23,736 nt of DNA from a virus. Below the pieces are notes generated by a model that did no database searches, was not told where the DNA came from, and saw nothing but the letters and a program-made list of their open reading frames with translations. The DNA is taken from positions 1 through 23,736 of IMG/VR virus record IMGVR_UViG_3300025872_000307; one strand, 5' to 3'. Made by a program: the position numbers and the translations under genes. Positions 14,983 through 20,741 of the stretch are shown here, in pieces. Numbering within the stretch: position 1 is the stretch's first letter; the number at the start of each line of letters is the position of its first letter.

Positions 14983-15603
14983 ATGAAAATTAGCAATTTA
15001 AAACAGCCTTATAGACGCATGGCGGAGTATTTGGCGGAGAGAAATACCAATCCTAGAAGAAACGATAAAACTTTTTTACTTAATGCTTTTGATTGGGAAG
15101 AAACTAATGATTTGTTTTGGGATGATGTTGATGAAGGCAACTACCCCGAAATAACAGAGGAAATAAAATCTCACTTCCCCCCTGACTTTGATTTTTCTAG
15201 TGAGGAAGAAAACTTAAACAAAAAATACACCCGACTAGCTAAAGAGGGTAAATTTGACCAGTTACCTGATACTTGTGAGTTTTCGGAAGCGGTGGAGTTG
15301 GAGGTGTGGGATGATGAATTGTCGAGAGATTTTCGTAAAATTATAGGTAAATTCAAAGGTAATTATATGGATATTCATTGTATTGGATGGAAAAACGCCC
15401 AACTACCCACCAAAAAAATAGATTTTACGCAATTCCAAACTGGCGATGTTGTGGAGGTAGTGAGTAAAGATGATAGCTTTTTTTTAGGTTATTTTTCAAT
15501 AGAAGCAGAGGAAAATATAGAAATATCTTACGCAAAAAATGAGCGAGTAGGTTTATATCCAATTTTAAAAAAACATATTAAATCAATAACTAAAATCAAA
15601 TAA
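14983..15603 (+). CDS. Hypothetical protein within the recombination operon
   Basis: A 206-residue acidic protein with an unusual N-terminus (KQPYRRMAEYLAERN), a strongly acidic centre (NLFWDDVDEGNYPEITEEIKSHF-like region, about 45-75) and a beta-rich C-terminal domain (about 150-206: GDVVEVVSKDDSFFLGYFSIEAEENIEI). It lies between the annealing protein and exonuclease genes with 1-nt gaps on both sides, implying a linked role such as a modulator. No family is recognised. Confidence 0.65.
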   Translation: MKISNLKQPYRRMAEYLAERNTNPRRNDKTFLLNAFDWEETNDLFWDDVDEGNYPEITEEIKSHFPPDFDFSSEEENLNKKYTRLAKEGKFDQLPDTCEFSEAVELEVWDDELSRDFRKIIGKFKGNYMDIHCIGWKNAQLPTKKIDFTQFQTGDVVEVVSKDDSFFLGYFSIEAEENIEISYAKNERVGLYPILKKHIKSITKIK

Positions 15604-15604
15604 A

Positions 15605-16261
15605 ATGGAACTAAAAGTAAGATGTTCGGAACTTAGCAACTTAATGACTAAGGGCAGAAGCAAAGCCGAGCCACTAGGCGAAACCGCTAAATCATACATA
15701 CAAGAAAAAGCAAAATGCGACTTCTACGGTTTAAAACCTATTTTAGAAAATAAATACTTAAGTAAGGGTATAGCCAACGAGCAAATCGGGATTGACTTAG
15801 TTAACCAAGTTAGATTTATGGATTTCGTGAAAAATACCGATAGAATAGATTTAGGGTGGTTGACTGGCGAATGTGATATTAATGCAGATGACAGGATAAT
15901 CGATATAAAATGCAGCTGGTCATTTGATACATTCCCAGCGTATGAAGAAGAAGCACAAAAATCTGTTAAAAAAGCTGGTTACGATTGGCAAATGAGGGGT
16001 TACATGATGCTTTACAATAAAGAAGTTGCAGAAGTAATATATTGCCTTACTTCAACACCTGATCTTTTGTTGACATCTTGGGATGACTTAACCATGCATA
16101 AGGTGGACCACATAGAAGCCGAAAAACGAATTACAGCGGTTCGAATTGAAAGAGATTTGGAAATAGAAGAGGAAATAAAAAAACAGTATCAAATAGGGAA
16201 TGAATATTATAAAGAGTGTATTAATCAATTAACAACTAAAAACCAAAAATCATGGATTTAA
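15605..16261 (+). CDS. PD-(D/E)XK phage exonuclease (YqaJ/lambda-exo-like)
   Basis: A 218-residue protein. Motifs: conserved E59 in KGIANEQIGI, D91 in LTGECDINADD, D100-x-K102 in RIIDIKCSW, then the QMRGY helix (129-133). Together these form the PD-(D/E)XK nuclease core used by YqaJ/lambda-Red-alpha-type exonucleases. It would resect DNA 5' to 3' to create single strands for the annealing protein encoded upstream. The C-terminal part is helical (LEIEEEIKKQYQIGNEYYK). It overlaps the DUF3127 gene by 10 nt. Confidence 0.85.
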   Translation: MELKVRCSELSNLMTKGRSKAEPLGETAKSYIQEKAKCDFYGLKPILENKYLSKGIANEQIGIDLVNQVRFMDFVKNTDRIDLGWLTGECDINADDRIIDIKCSWSFDTFPAYEEEAQKSVKKAGYDWQMRGYMMLYNKEVAEVIYCLTSTPDLLLTSWDDLTMHKVDHIEAEKRITAVRIERDLEIEEEIKKQYQIGNEYYKECINQLTTKNQKSWI

Positions 16262-16587
16262 AAGGAGAATTAATCAGAATTTACGACACAAAACAAGTAA
16301 GCGAAAAATTTGCTTTACGTGAATTCGTAATTGAAACGAAAGAACAATACCCTCAGAGTATTGTTTTGCAAGTATCACAAGATAAATGTAAAGTATTAGA
16401 CAATTACAAGCTGGGTGATTTGGTGCAAGTAAGTATAAATGTAAGAGGTCGTAAATGGATCGACAAAAACGGTCAAGATAGATTTTTCAATACTTTGGAA
16501 GTTTGGAAAATTACAAACGAAAGTTCTGCACCTGTAAGTGTACCAGCACCAGAGCCAACAATGGAAGACGATAAATTACCTTTTTAA
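16252..16587 (+). CDS. DUF3127 SSB-like single-stranded DNA-binding protein
   Basis: A 111-residue protein with the DUF3127 pattern: MDLKGELIRIYDTKQVSEKFALREFVIETKEQYPQSIVLQVSQDK ... GDLVQVSINVRGRKWIDKNGQDRFFNTLEVWKI, an OB-fold-like beta barrel. A proline-rich linker (about 92-103) leads to an acidic C-terminal tip EDDKLPF, which looks like the protein-interaction tail of SSB. It probably serves as the phage single-strand-binding protein for replication and recombination; this role is inferred from family and operon context. Confidence 0.78.
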   Translation: MDLKGELIRIYDTKQVSEKFALREFVIETKEQYPQSIVLQVSQDKCKVLDNYKLGDLVQVSINVRGRKWIDKNGQDRFFNTLEVWKITNESSAPVSVPAPEPTMEDDKLPF

Positions 16588-16589
16588 TT

Positions 16590-16808
16590 ATGGAAAAGAT
16601 AAAACCAGAGCAATTAATTAACCTGACAAGGGATTGTAAGGAAATTATAAACGATTACATGGCTAAGCATGAGTTAAGCATACACGCGTTTACGAAGCTT
16701 TGCAAATTGAATAGTAACCAGCTTTATTTGTTTTTGAACGATAAACGAGGTTTGAATTTAACAACGATGCAACGTATCGCAGAAATAGTTAGCAAGGAGG
16801 GGGGTTAA
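16590..16808 (+). CDS. Small Cro/CI-type HTH protein
   Basis: A 72-residue protein. Residues 25-69 (ELSIHAFTKLCKLNSNQLYLFLNDKRGLNLTTMQRIAEIVSKEGG) match a lambda-repressor-like HTH: helix, turn, recognition helix (SNQLYLFLN), followed by the typical LTTMQRIAE helix. There is no dimerisation or protease domain, so it resembles a Cro-like regulator. The stop codon lies in the loop of the terminator hairpin at 16795-16818, so the gene ends the recombination operon. Candidate regulator of P1-P3, by position only. Confidence 0.75.
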   Translation: MEKIKPEQLINLTRDCKEIINDYMAKHELSIHAFTKLCKLNSNQLYLFLNDKRGLNLTTMQRIAEIVSKEGG

Positions 16809-16818
16809 CCCCTTTTTT
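16795..16818 (+). terminator. Rho-independent terminator overlapping the HTH stop codon
   Basis: GGGG (16801-16804), loop TTAA, CCCC (16809-16812), followed by six T. The stem is extended by purines at 16795-16800 against the T-run. The stop codon TAA (16806-16808) forms most of the loop, so terminating ribosomes would cover the hairpin. Confidence 0.85.
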
Positions 16819-16860
16819 GTTAATAAATCTTAATGAAAAATATTTTTATAAACATTGTAG

Positions 16861-16887
16861 TTTATTCAAAATTAATTTATATATTTG
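16861..16887 (+). promoter_or_regulatory. Phage promoter P3 (extended motif, third copy)
   Basis: TTTATTCAAA at 16861-16870 and -7 box TATATTTG at 16880-16887, the same spacing as P1 and P2. A TTG at 16855-16857 leaves 22 nt to the -7 box, acceptable for a Bacteroidetes -33 element. It lies between the terminator at 16818 and the gene at 16921. Confidence 0.82.
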
Positions 16888-16920
16888 TGTATAGTTATTA
16901 ACAATTAAAATAAAAAGGTT

Positions 16921-17118
16921 ATGTTATACACAAAAGAATTTTACGAAATAATGGATGTTTTTGAAAAAAACGCAAATAAATTAGTATCATTTGGAGCAAT
17001 GGGATTAACTAGAGAAGCGTCAGAAAATTGGACTAATCAGCAATATTATTGCGACGGAAATGTTAACAATGCTTTTAAAATGTTTTTACATGGTGTATCG
17101 TTAGGAAAAATACTATAA
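16921..17118 (+). CDS. Small hypothetical protein, first gene after promoter P3
   Basis: A 65-residue protein starting 33 nt after the P3 -7 box. It is helical by eye, with aromatic clusters (FYEIMDVFEKN, NWTNQQYYCDGNVNNAFKMFLHGVSLG). There are no membrane segments and no known domain. It leads a run of small unknown genes, often the site of host-interaction or accessory functions in phages; the role is unknown. Confidence 0.6.
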   Translation: MLYTKEFYEIMDVFEKNANKLVSFGAMGLTREASENWTNQQYYCDGNVNNAFKMFLHGVSLGKIL

Positions 17119-17129
17119 AAATAAATCTT

Positions 17130-17291
17130 ATGTCAAAAGAAACTAAATTTTTACAAGAATTAGATATTATAGATATCAATTGCAATGATTTAATAATAAA
17201 ACAAAAAAACGGTAGAGAGATAAGTTTATGCACATTACTGAAAACTTATCTTGAAGAAAACACATTGCAAAATGGTAAATCATGCGCCTAA
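17130..17291 (+). CDS. Small hypothetical protein (53 residues)
   Basis: ATG 17130 opens a 53-codon frame: MSKETKFLQELDIIDINCNDLIIKQKNGREISLCTLLKTYLEENTLQNGKSCA. It reads as helix-strand-helix with two cysteines and ends in an overlap with the ORF that begins at 17282. It is too short for a family call. Spacing (11 nt after the preceding stop) supports translation. Confidence 0.5.
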   Translation: MSKETKFLQELDIIDINCNDLIIKQKNGREISLCTLLKTYLEENTLQNGKSCA

Positions 17292-17491
17292 TCCTCCTAC
17301 TCCTACCAATGCAACTAATTACGCACCATTTACCAAGTGTAAGGGTGCAAAAGTTGGAATACTCGGAACACATAAGGCAGAAGCTAAATTCAATCCTAGA
17401 AATACCAGAGGGGAGAAATTACTGGGAGAAAGAATTTAAGACTGTTATTTACGAAAATAAACTTAAACAATACTTACAACATGGAAATTGA
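17282..17491 (+). CDS. Small hypothetical protein in an ambiguous overlapping-frame region
   Basis: A 69-codon frame. The second half (LEYSEHIRQKLNSILEIPEGRNYWEKEFKTVIYENKLKQYLQHGN) reads like a genuine amphipathic protein, but the first 20 residues (MRLILLLLPMQLITHH) look like a shadow. A competing frame, 17275-17439, has more AT-biased third positions up to about 17400. One real protein may begin in the other frame and switch, or only one of the two may be used. The end overlaps the next gene's start by 11 nt. Confidence 0.4.
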   Translation: MRLILLLLPMQLITHHLPSVRVQKLEYSEHIRQKLNSILEIPEGRNYWEKEFKTVIYENKLKQYLQHGN

Positions 17492-17852
17492 TTTAAAAAA
17501 AGTAAGAAAAGAAATTAGGAAGTTAAAAAAGTTAGTAACTACTGAAGAGCTAAACAAATTTAATGTTGACGCAATTGAAAATGGGGATTTGCGCGGTTTT
17601 TACACTCAATTAACTGGACACTTTTTTAGTGATCGAGCTCAAAAATTGATTAATGAAAGTGCCACTTTGTTTTACCAAGATAATGGTTTGGGGTTAACTC
17701 CTAGAAATAAAATTATTCCACCAAACTTTATGACTTATCCAAACTCAAGAAACTTTACACTATTGGAAGTTTACATGGCGTATAATCACGATAAAATAAA
17801 CCACATTTTAAAATTTTTAAAGTCGGAAATTAAACAATTAAATATAAAATGA
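17481..17852 (+). CDS. Hypothetical phage protein
   Basis: A 123-residue protein with a strongly basic helical N-terminus (MEIDLKKVRKEIRKLKKLV) and a central segment NGLGLTPRNKIIPPNFMTYPNSRNFTLLEVYMAYNHDKINHILKFLKSEI. No domain is recognised; the basic start could contact nucleic acid. It is coupled to the next gene by an ATGA overlap (17849). Confidence 0.65.
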   Translation: MEIDLKKVRKEIRKLKKLVTTEELNKFNVDAIENGDLRGFYTQLTGHFFSDRAQKLINESATLFYQDNGLGLTPRNKIIPPNFMTYPNSRNFTLLEVYMAYNHDKINHILKFLKSEIKQLNIK

Positions 17853-18154
17853 AAGTAGAACTACACGATTACAACATAGGATCACAATCAGGAGATGCAA
17901 CGGTATTGGTTTATGATAATCCAACAGATTTAAATAGCGTTGTTTTCGACGGCACTGTAAATTTTGAATTTAGCGTGGACAAGTACGAAACAGGGGATGG
18001 ATATTTAACACCTATTGAAAATTGGATGGATGTTGAGATTACGGATATCGAATTTTTTGATACTGAAAACCGCAGAATTAAGCCGAAATACGAGATTAAG
18101 GAAGCAATAGAGTATAATTTAATTGAAGAAATAAAAGATAAGGAAAATGAGTAA
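17849..18154 (+). CDS. Small acidic hypothetical protein
   Basis: A 101-residue acidic protein starting at the ATGA overlap. It is beta-rich at first (VELHDYNIGSQSGDATVLVYDNPTDLNSVVFDGTVNFEFSVD) with an acidic helical C-terminus (YEIKEAIEYNLIEEIKDKENE). Acidic small phage proteins can be DNA mimics or inhibitors, but nothing specific supports that here. It overlaps the next gene by 8 nt. Confidence 0.65.
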   Translation: MKVELHDYNIGSQSGDATVLVYDNPTDLNSVVFDGTVNFEFSVDKYETGDGYLTPIENWMDVEITDIEFFDTENRRIKPKYEIKEAIEYNLIEEIKDKENE

Positions 18155-18497
18155 AGAAGAAAAAGACAATATCACACGTTTAAGCGCATTATGTGCTATA
18201 ACTAGCCTTTATATTAAAGGGTGTAAAAAAACGATACAGGAAGCAAATATACAAGTATTGAAGCAACAGTATAAGTACGACCAGTTAAGCATTCCAAACA
18301 AAAAAGTAATTGATAAGCGAATTCAGGATGCAATGAAAAATTTAAACCTTACAATGGATACAACTACGATAGTTTTAGGTAGGATTGAAAAAAGTATGCG
18401 AAATACGTTAACAGATGAAGTAACAGACGCTTTAATCGACAAACTCGATGCGGTGCTTGATAGTGTTGATTTGGAGGGGGTGTTGAAGAAGAAATAA
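18147..18497 (+). CDS. Helical hypothetical protein
   Basis: A 116-residue, almost entirely helical protein (for example NITRLSALCAITSLYIKGCKKTIQEANIQVLKQQYKYDQL and DEVTDALIDKLDAVLDSVDLEGVLKKK). It has two cysteines and no membrane segment long enough to span. No family is recognised. It follows the acidic gene with an 8-nt overlap. Confidence 0.65.
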   Translation: MSKEEKDNITRLSALCAITSLYIKGCKKTIQEANIQVLKQQYKYDQLSIPNKKVIDKRIQDAMKNLNLTMDTTTIVLGRIEKSMRNTLTDEVTDALIDKLDAVLDSVDLEGVLKKK

Positions 18498-18521
18498 CGA
18501 AGTAAATTAAAAAGATTAGAT

Positions 18522-18869
18522 ATGATAAAGCTAAAAACAGAGGTTAATAAAAGTGCGATAATGAAACAATTACGCAAAGAAGCAACTGAAATGTACGATG
18601 CTGCATACGAAGGTGAATATGCAATTGAACAATTTCTATACGGAGCAGAAAGGCTTTTTAATTTATTGCGTTTACCACGTGTTAGCGGTAGTTTATCGAT
18701 TGAACAACTTGAAAAAGCTGATATGTGGTATTGTCTACATAAGAATCATGTAAATAAGTTGTACCACTTAGCGGAAAACTCTTTACCACCAACACTTAAT
18801 GAAGATAAAAACAACCCCTCACTTTGGAAAGCAGGACATTGGAAGTGGTACTTAGACAATTACCGCTAA
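18522..18869 (+). CDS. Hypothetical protein adjacent to the attC-like region
   Basis: A 115-residue protein, helical with a tryptophan-rich end (ADMWYCLHKNHVNKLYHLAENSL ... SLWKAGHWKWYLDNYR). No known domain. Its TAA stop (18867-18869) falls within GCTAACG, the left end of the first attC-like palindrome, as happens when a cassette gene runs into its recombination site. It is otherwise in line with the upstream gene run (24-nt gap). Confidence 0.6.
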   Translation: MIKLKTEVNKSAIMKQLRKEATEMYDAAYEGEYAIEQFLYGAERLFNLLRLPRVSGSLSIEQLEKADMWYCLHKNHVNKLYHLAENSLPPTLNEDKNNPSLWKAGHWKWYLDNYR

Positions 18870-18993
18870 CGTTGACAATAAGAATGTATGGGAATTAGAA
18901 GCAGTAACCTATCCACATACACCTAACTAAATTAAAGGTAAAACTGCACAGTTTGGTACTAACACCCATATATTTTTTATTGTGTGTTATAGC
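18866..18993 (+). repeat. attC-like imperfect palindrome 1
   Basis: The left arm from GCTAACG (18865-18871) through GACAATAAGAATGTATGGG can pair imperfectly with CCCATATATTTTTTATTGTG and the right-end GTTATAGC (18986-18993). The interior holds a small hairpin AAACTG-CA-CAGTTT. The 3' core GTTATAGC is identical to that of the second site (19289-19296). Overall length (about 128 nt), inverted ends and imperfect pairing resemble integron attC sites, though the left core is shorter than at site 2. Confidence 0.4.
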
Positions 18994-19289
18994 TAGTTAA
19001 TTTTTATGTTATGAAACTTTATACTGAAGAACAATTATTTGATATTTGTCAATCTGTATCAGAAAAAATGTGTGCTAATTCTTTACCACGAGAAAGTGTG
19101 ATTGATAAATGTATGTATTACGGACACTCTAAAATTGAAATAGATATTGATACAATACAGAAGTTAATGGAAGATGATGATGTTGATGTTATAAAGGTTG
19201 CTGTCGTTTAATTGGCTATAACGTATGGTGCTTTGCTTCAGTTGTGCCTATGCGGTGCGTATGTTCGGCACAATTGAGCAAAACACTTG
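18987..19289 (+). mobile_element. Candidate 303-bp integron-type gene cassette
   Basis: If recombination occurs as in attC sites, between G and TT of GTTATAGC, the cassette runs from T18987 to G19289. It would hold a short leader, a single 66-codon gene and an 82-nt attC-like palindrome 4 nt after its stop, the standard one-gene cassette arrangement. No integron integrase is in the window. The two GTTATAGC cores and the site-2 fold are seen directly; mobility is inference. Confidence 0.4.
19011..19211 (+). CDS. Small cassette-encoded protein, unknown function
   Basis: A 66-residue acidic protein (MKLYTEEQLFDICQSVSEKMCANSLPRESVIDKCMYYGHSKIEIDIDTIQKLMEDDDVDVIKVAVV) with three cysteines and an acidic C-terminal half. 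No family is recognised. It is the only gene between the two attC-like palindromes and fills the candidate cassette, ending 4 nt before the second palindrome. Cassette genes are often of unknown function. Confidence 0.55.
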   Translation: MKLYTEEQLFDICQSVSEKMCANSLPRESVIDKCMYYGHSKIEIDIDTIQKLMEDDDVDVIKVAVV

Positions 19290-19296
19290 TTATAGC
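19215..19296 (+). repeat. attC-like imperfect palindrome 2
   Basis: The ends are perfect inverted repeats: GCTATAAC (19215-19222) and GTTATAGC (19289-19296). After a short unpaired spacer, the arms continue: 19227-19248 (GGTGCTTTGCTTCAGTTGTGCC) pairs with 19267-19287 (GGCACAATTGAGCAAAACACT), with an extrahelical T at 19237 and a C-A mismatch at 19231. An 18-nt terminal region follows (19249-19266). Inverted core, spacer, second stem with an extrahelical base and a variable terminal loop is the recognised attC architecture. A simple terminator would not need such paired cores. Confidence 0.5.
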
Positions 19297-19322
19297 ACGT
19301 TGTTTAATTAAAAAAATATAAT

Positions 19323-20240
19323 ATGAGAATAGAAGAAAATGGTAAAATGATTACAGATTGGTTAAAAAAAAACGGTAATCCTGCAATTGAAAAACAAGTT
19401 GAAAGAGAATTAGAAAATATGTTTAAAAATAAAATATTTAATGAAAATTGTTTAGAAACAATGAATAGAATTCCTGATGATTTCATTGACTTGACAGTTA
19501 CTTCGCCACCATACGACAATTTAAGAACTTACAATGGGTATAGCTTTGACTTTGAAAGTATAGCAAAAGAACTTTATAGAGTAACAAAACAAGGTGGTGT
19601 AGTTGTTTGGATTGTTGGTGATTCAACTATTAAAGGAAGTGAAACAGGAACAAGTTTTAAACAAGCATTGTTTTTTATGGAATGTGGCTTTAATTTACAT
19701 GACACTATGATTTGGATAAAACCAGACCCAATACCATTGACACATAATAGATATGAACAATCTTTTGAATATATGTTTGTGTTAAGTAAAGGCAAACCTA
19801 AAACTTTTAATCCTATAAAAGTAAAAACAAAATATGGTGGTAAAGTAGAAAATATGAAAAATTGGAGTAGTAAAGATAAAAGCCAAGCAAAAAGAATTAG
19901 AGATGAAGATATAATTAGAAAAGAATTTAGAATAGATTATAATAATTGGAATATAAGTGTTAATGATGGTGTTAAAGTAAAACATCCTGCAAAATTCCCA
20001 GAAGGATTATGTGAAAGACATATATTATCTTGGTCTAATGAAAATGATTTAGTTTATGATTGCTTTATGGGAAGTGGTACAGTAGCAAAAATGAGTATTT
20101 TAAATAAACGTAATTGGATAGGTAGTGAAATATCTTTTGAATATTGCGAGATTATTAATGAACGAATAAAAAAAACGTTGGAAGAAAAAAGAAAAGAAAA
20201 AGATTTAACGCAGAAAACTCTATTCGGAGATGGAATGTAG
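19323..20240 (+). CDS. DNA methyltransferase, N6-adenine/N4-cytosine class (beta order)
   Basis: A 305-residue protein. Catalytic motif IV TSPPY (60-64) comes first, then HPAKFPEGLCERHI (221-234) and the SAM-binding motif I-like YDCFMGSGTVAK (245-256), the order of class-beta amino-methyltransferases. It would methylate adenine N6 or cytosine N4 in a short target. No endonuclease partner is nearby, so it probably protects phage DNA from host restriction. Arginine is coded almost only by AGA (about 12 of 14), unlike neighbouring phage genes that mix CGA/CGT/CGC/AGG. It follows attC-like site 2 by 26 nt. This suggests separate acquisition. Confidence 0.9.
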   Translation: MRIEENGKMITDWLKKNGNPAIEKQVERELENMFKNKIFNENCLETMNRIPDDFIDLTVTSPPYDNLRTYNGYSFDFESIAKELYRVTKQGGVVVWIVGDSTIKGSETGTSFKQALFFMECGFNLHDTMIWIKPDPIPLTHNRYEQSFEYMFVLSKGKPKTFNPIKVKTKYGGKVENMKNWSSKDKSQAKRIRDEDIIRKEFRIDYNNWNISVNDGVKVKHPAKFPEGLCERHILSWSNENDLVYDCFMGSGTVAKMSILNKRNWIGSEISFEYCEIINERIKKTLEEKRKEKDLTQKTLFGDGM

Positions 20241-20292
20241 TATTACTGACAACACCCCCGTTAACGATAGTTTTAATTTAAAATAAAAGAAA

Positions 20293-20472
20293 ATGAAACC
20301 ACTAACACTACAACACGCACTCGAAAACAAGTTTACAGGGATTGATTGCGTACGCTATTTTAAACCTGATTGGAGCGATGAAGAATGTGATTATCACTTA
20401 TGGTCGCATACTTGTTTTCCATTTTCTACAGAAATTATGATTAATCAATTAAATCAACATTTTATAAAATGA
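20293..20472 (+). CDS. Small hypothetical protein (59 residues)
   Basis: ATG 20293 opens 59 codons: MKPLTLQHALENKFTGIDCVRYFKPDWSDEECDYHLWSHTCFPFSTEIMINQLNQHFIK. It is rich in cysteine, histidine and tryptophan (three C, four H), so metal binding is possible but no spacing pattern is convincing. It is coupled to the next ORF by a 4-nt overlap and starts a chain of tiny ORFs before the terminase. Confidence 0.55.
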   Translation: MKPLTLQHALENKFTGIDCVRYFKPDWSDEECDYHLWSHTCFPFSTEIMINQLNQHFIK

Positions 20473-20552
20473 AAAAAGAAATACTCATATTCCTATACGG
20501 ATTTTTAATAGGTTTATTTATTAATATTTTAGCAGATTTTATTATATTATGA
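20469..20552 (+). CDS. 27-residue membrane micropeptide
   Basis: ATG 20469 overlaps the previous stop (ATGA) and opens a 27-codon frame, MKKEILIFLYGFLIGLFINILADFIIL, which is one hydrophobic helix behind a positive start. It ends in another ATGA overlap with the next ORF. The chain of exact 4-nt couplings makes translation plausible despite the size. Function unknown. Confidence 0.4.
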   Translation: MKKEILIFLYGFLIGLFINILADFIIL

Positions 20553-20650
20553 GAGCACTAATATATTACGCGCTATTCAAGACTTTATTAACTTATTTGG
20601 TTATAAAGCATAAATTACGTAAATTTGTAACGTTTTGTTTTAATTGTTAG
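20549..20650 (+). CDS. 33-residue small peptide, possibly membrane-associated
   Basis: ATG 20549, coupled to the previous ORF, opens 33 codons: MRALIYYALFKTLLTYLVIKHKLRKFVTFCFNC. It is hydrophobic and basic, with a possible short membrane segment. The promoter at 20596-20627 lies inside it. It may be spurious, since it spans the promoter, but the coupling supports it. Confidence 0.3.
   Translation: MRALIYYALFKTLLTYLVIKHKLRKFVTFCFNC
20596..20627 (+). promoter_or_regulatory. Consensus Bacteroidetes promoter upstream of terminase region
   Basis: TTTG at 20596-20599 (-33) and TAAATTTG at 20620-20627 (-7, matching TAnnTTTG) are separated by 20 nt, the expected spacing. The predicted start is near 20634, so the transcript begins just before the GC-rich dyad at 20654 and continues into the terminase genes. 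This differs from the extended P1-P3 motif and may be recognised by host RNA polymerase alone. Confidence 0.6.
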
Positions 20651-20653
20651 TAA

Positions 20654-20720
20654 TATTAGGGGGTTGCATTTCGTTCTTCGTGCATAGTTCAACTTTAAAT
20701 TAATACTGCACCCCCTAGTA
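20654..20720 (+). other. GC-rich dyad upstream of terS: structured leader RNA or cos/TerS-binding site
   Basis: TATTAGGGGG (20654-20663) pairs with CCCCCTAGTA (20711-20720), including one G-U. After a T bulge, TGCA (20665-20668) pairs with TGCA (20707-20710), for 14 bp in all. TGCA at 20681-20684 can pair with the first TGCA instead, and GTTG (20663-20666) with CAAC (20689-20692), so mutually exclusive folds exist. There is no T-run, so it is not a terminator. Two readings: a 5'-leader riboregulator of the terminase transcript, or a DNA packaging site (cos or pac) beside terS. Confidence 0.5.
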
Positions 20721-20741
20721 ACTACCATAAACCTATAAATC

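Noticed and set aside
18195-18202. A further GCTATAAC core inside the 18147-18497 gene
   Set aside because: It is within codons, has no partner arm, no palindromic extension and no cassette boundary. It is taken as a chance 8-mer.
20241-20292. Third attC-like site after the methyltransferase
   Set aside because: The short gap has CCGTTAACG but no GTTATAGC end and no palindrome, so only a flank repeat is claimed.
20654-20720. Possible tRNA-like fold
   Set aside because: The length is near tRNA size, but there is no T-arm GGTTCGAATC-like sequence, no proper D-arm and no anticodon stem. A dyad/leader reading fits better.
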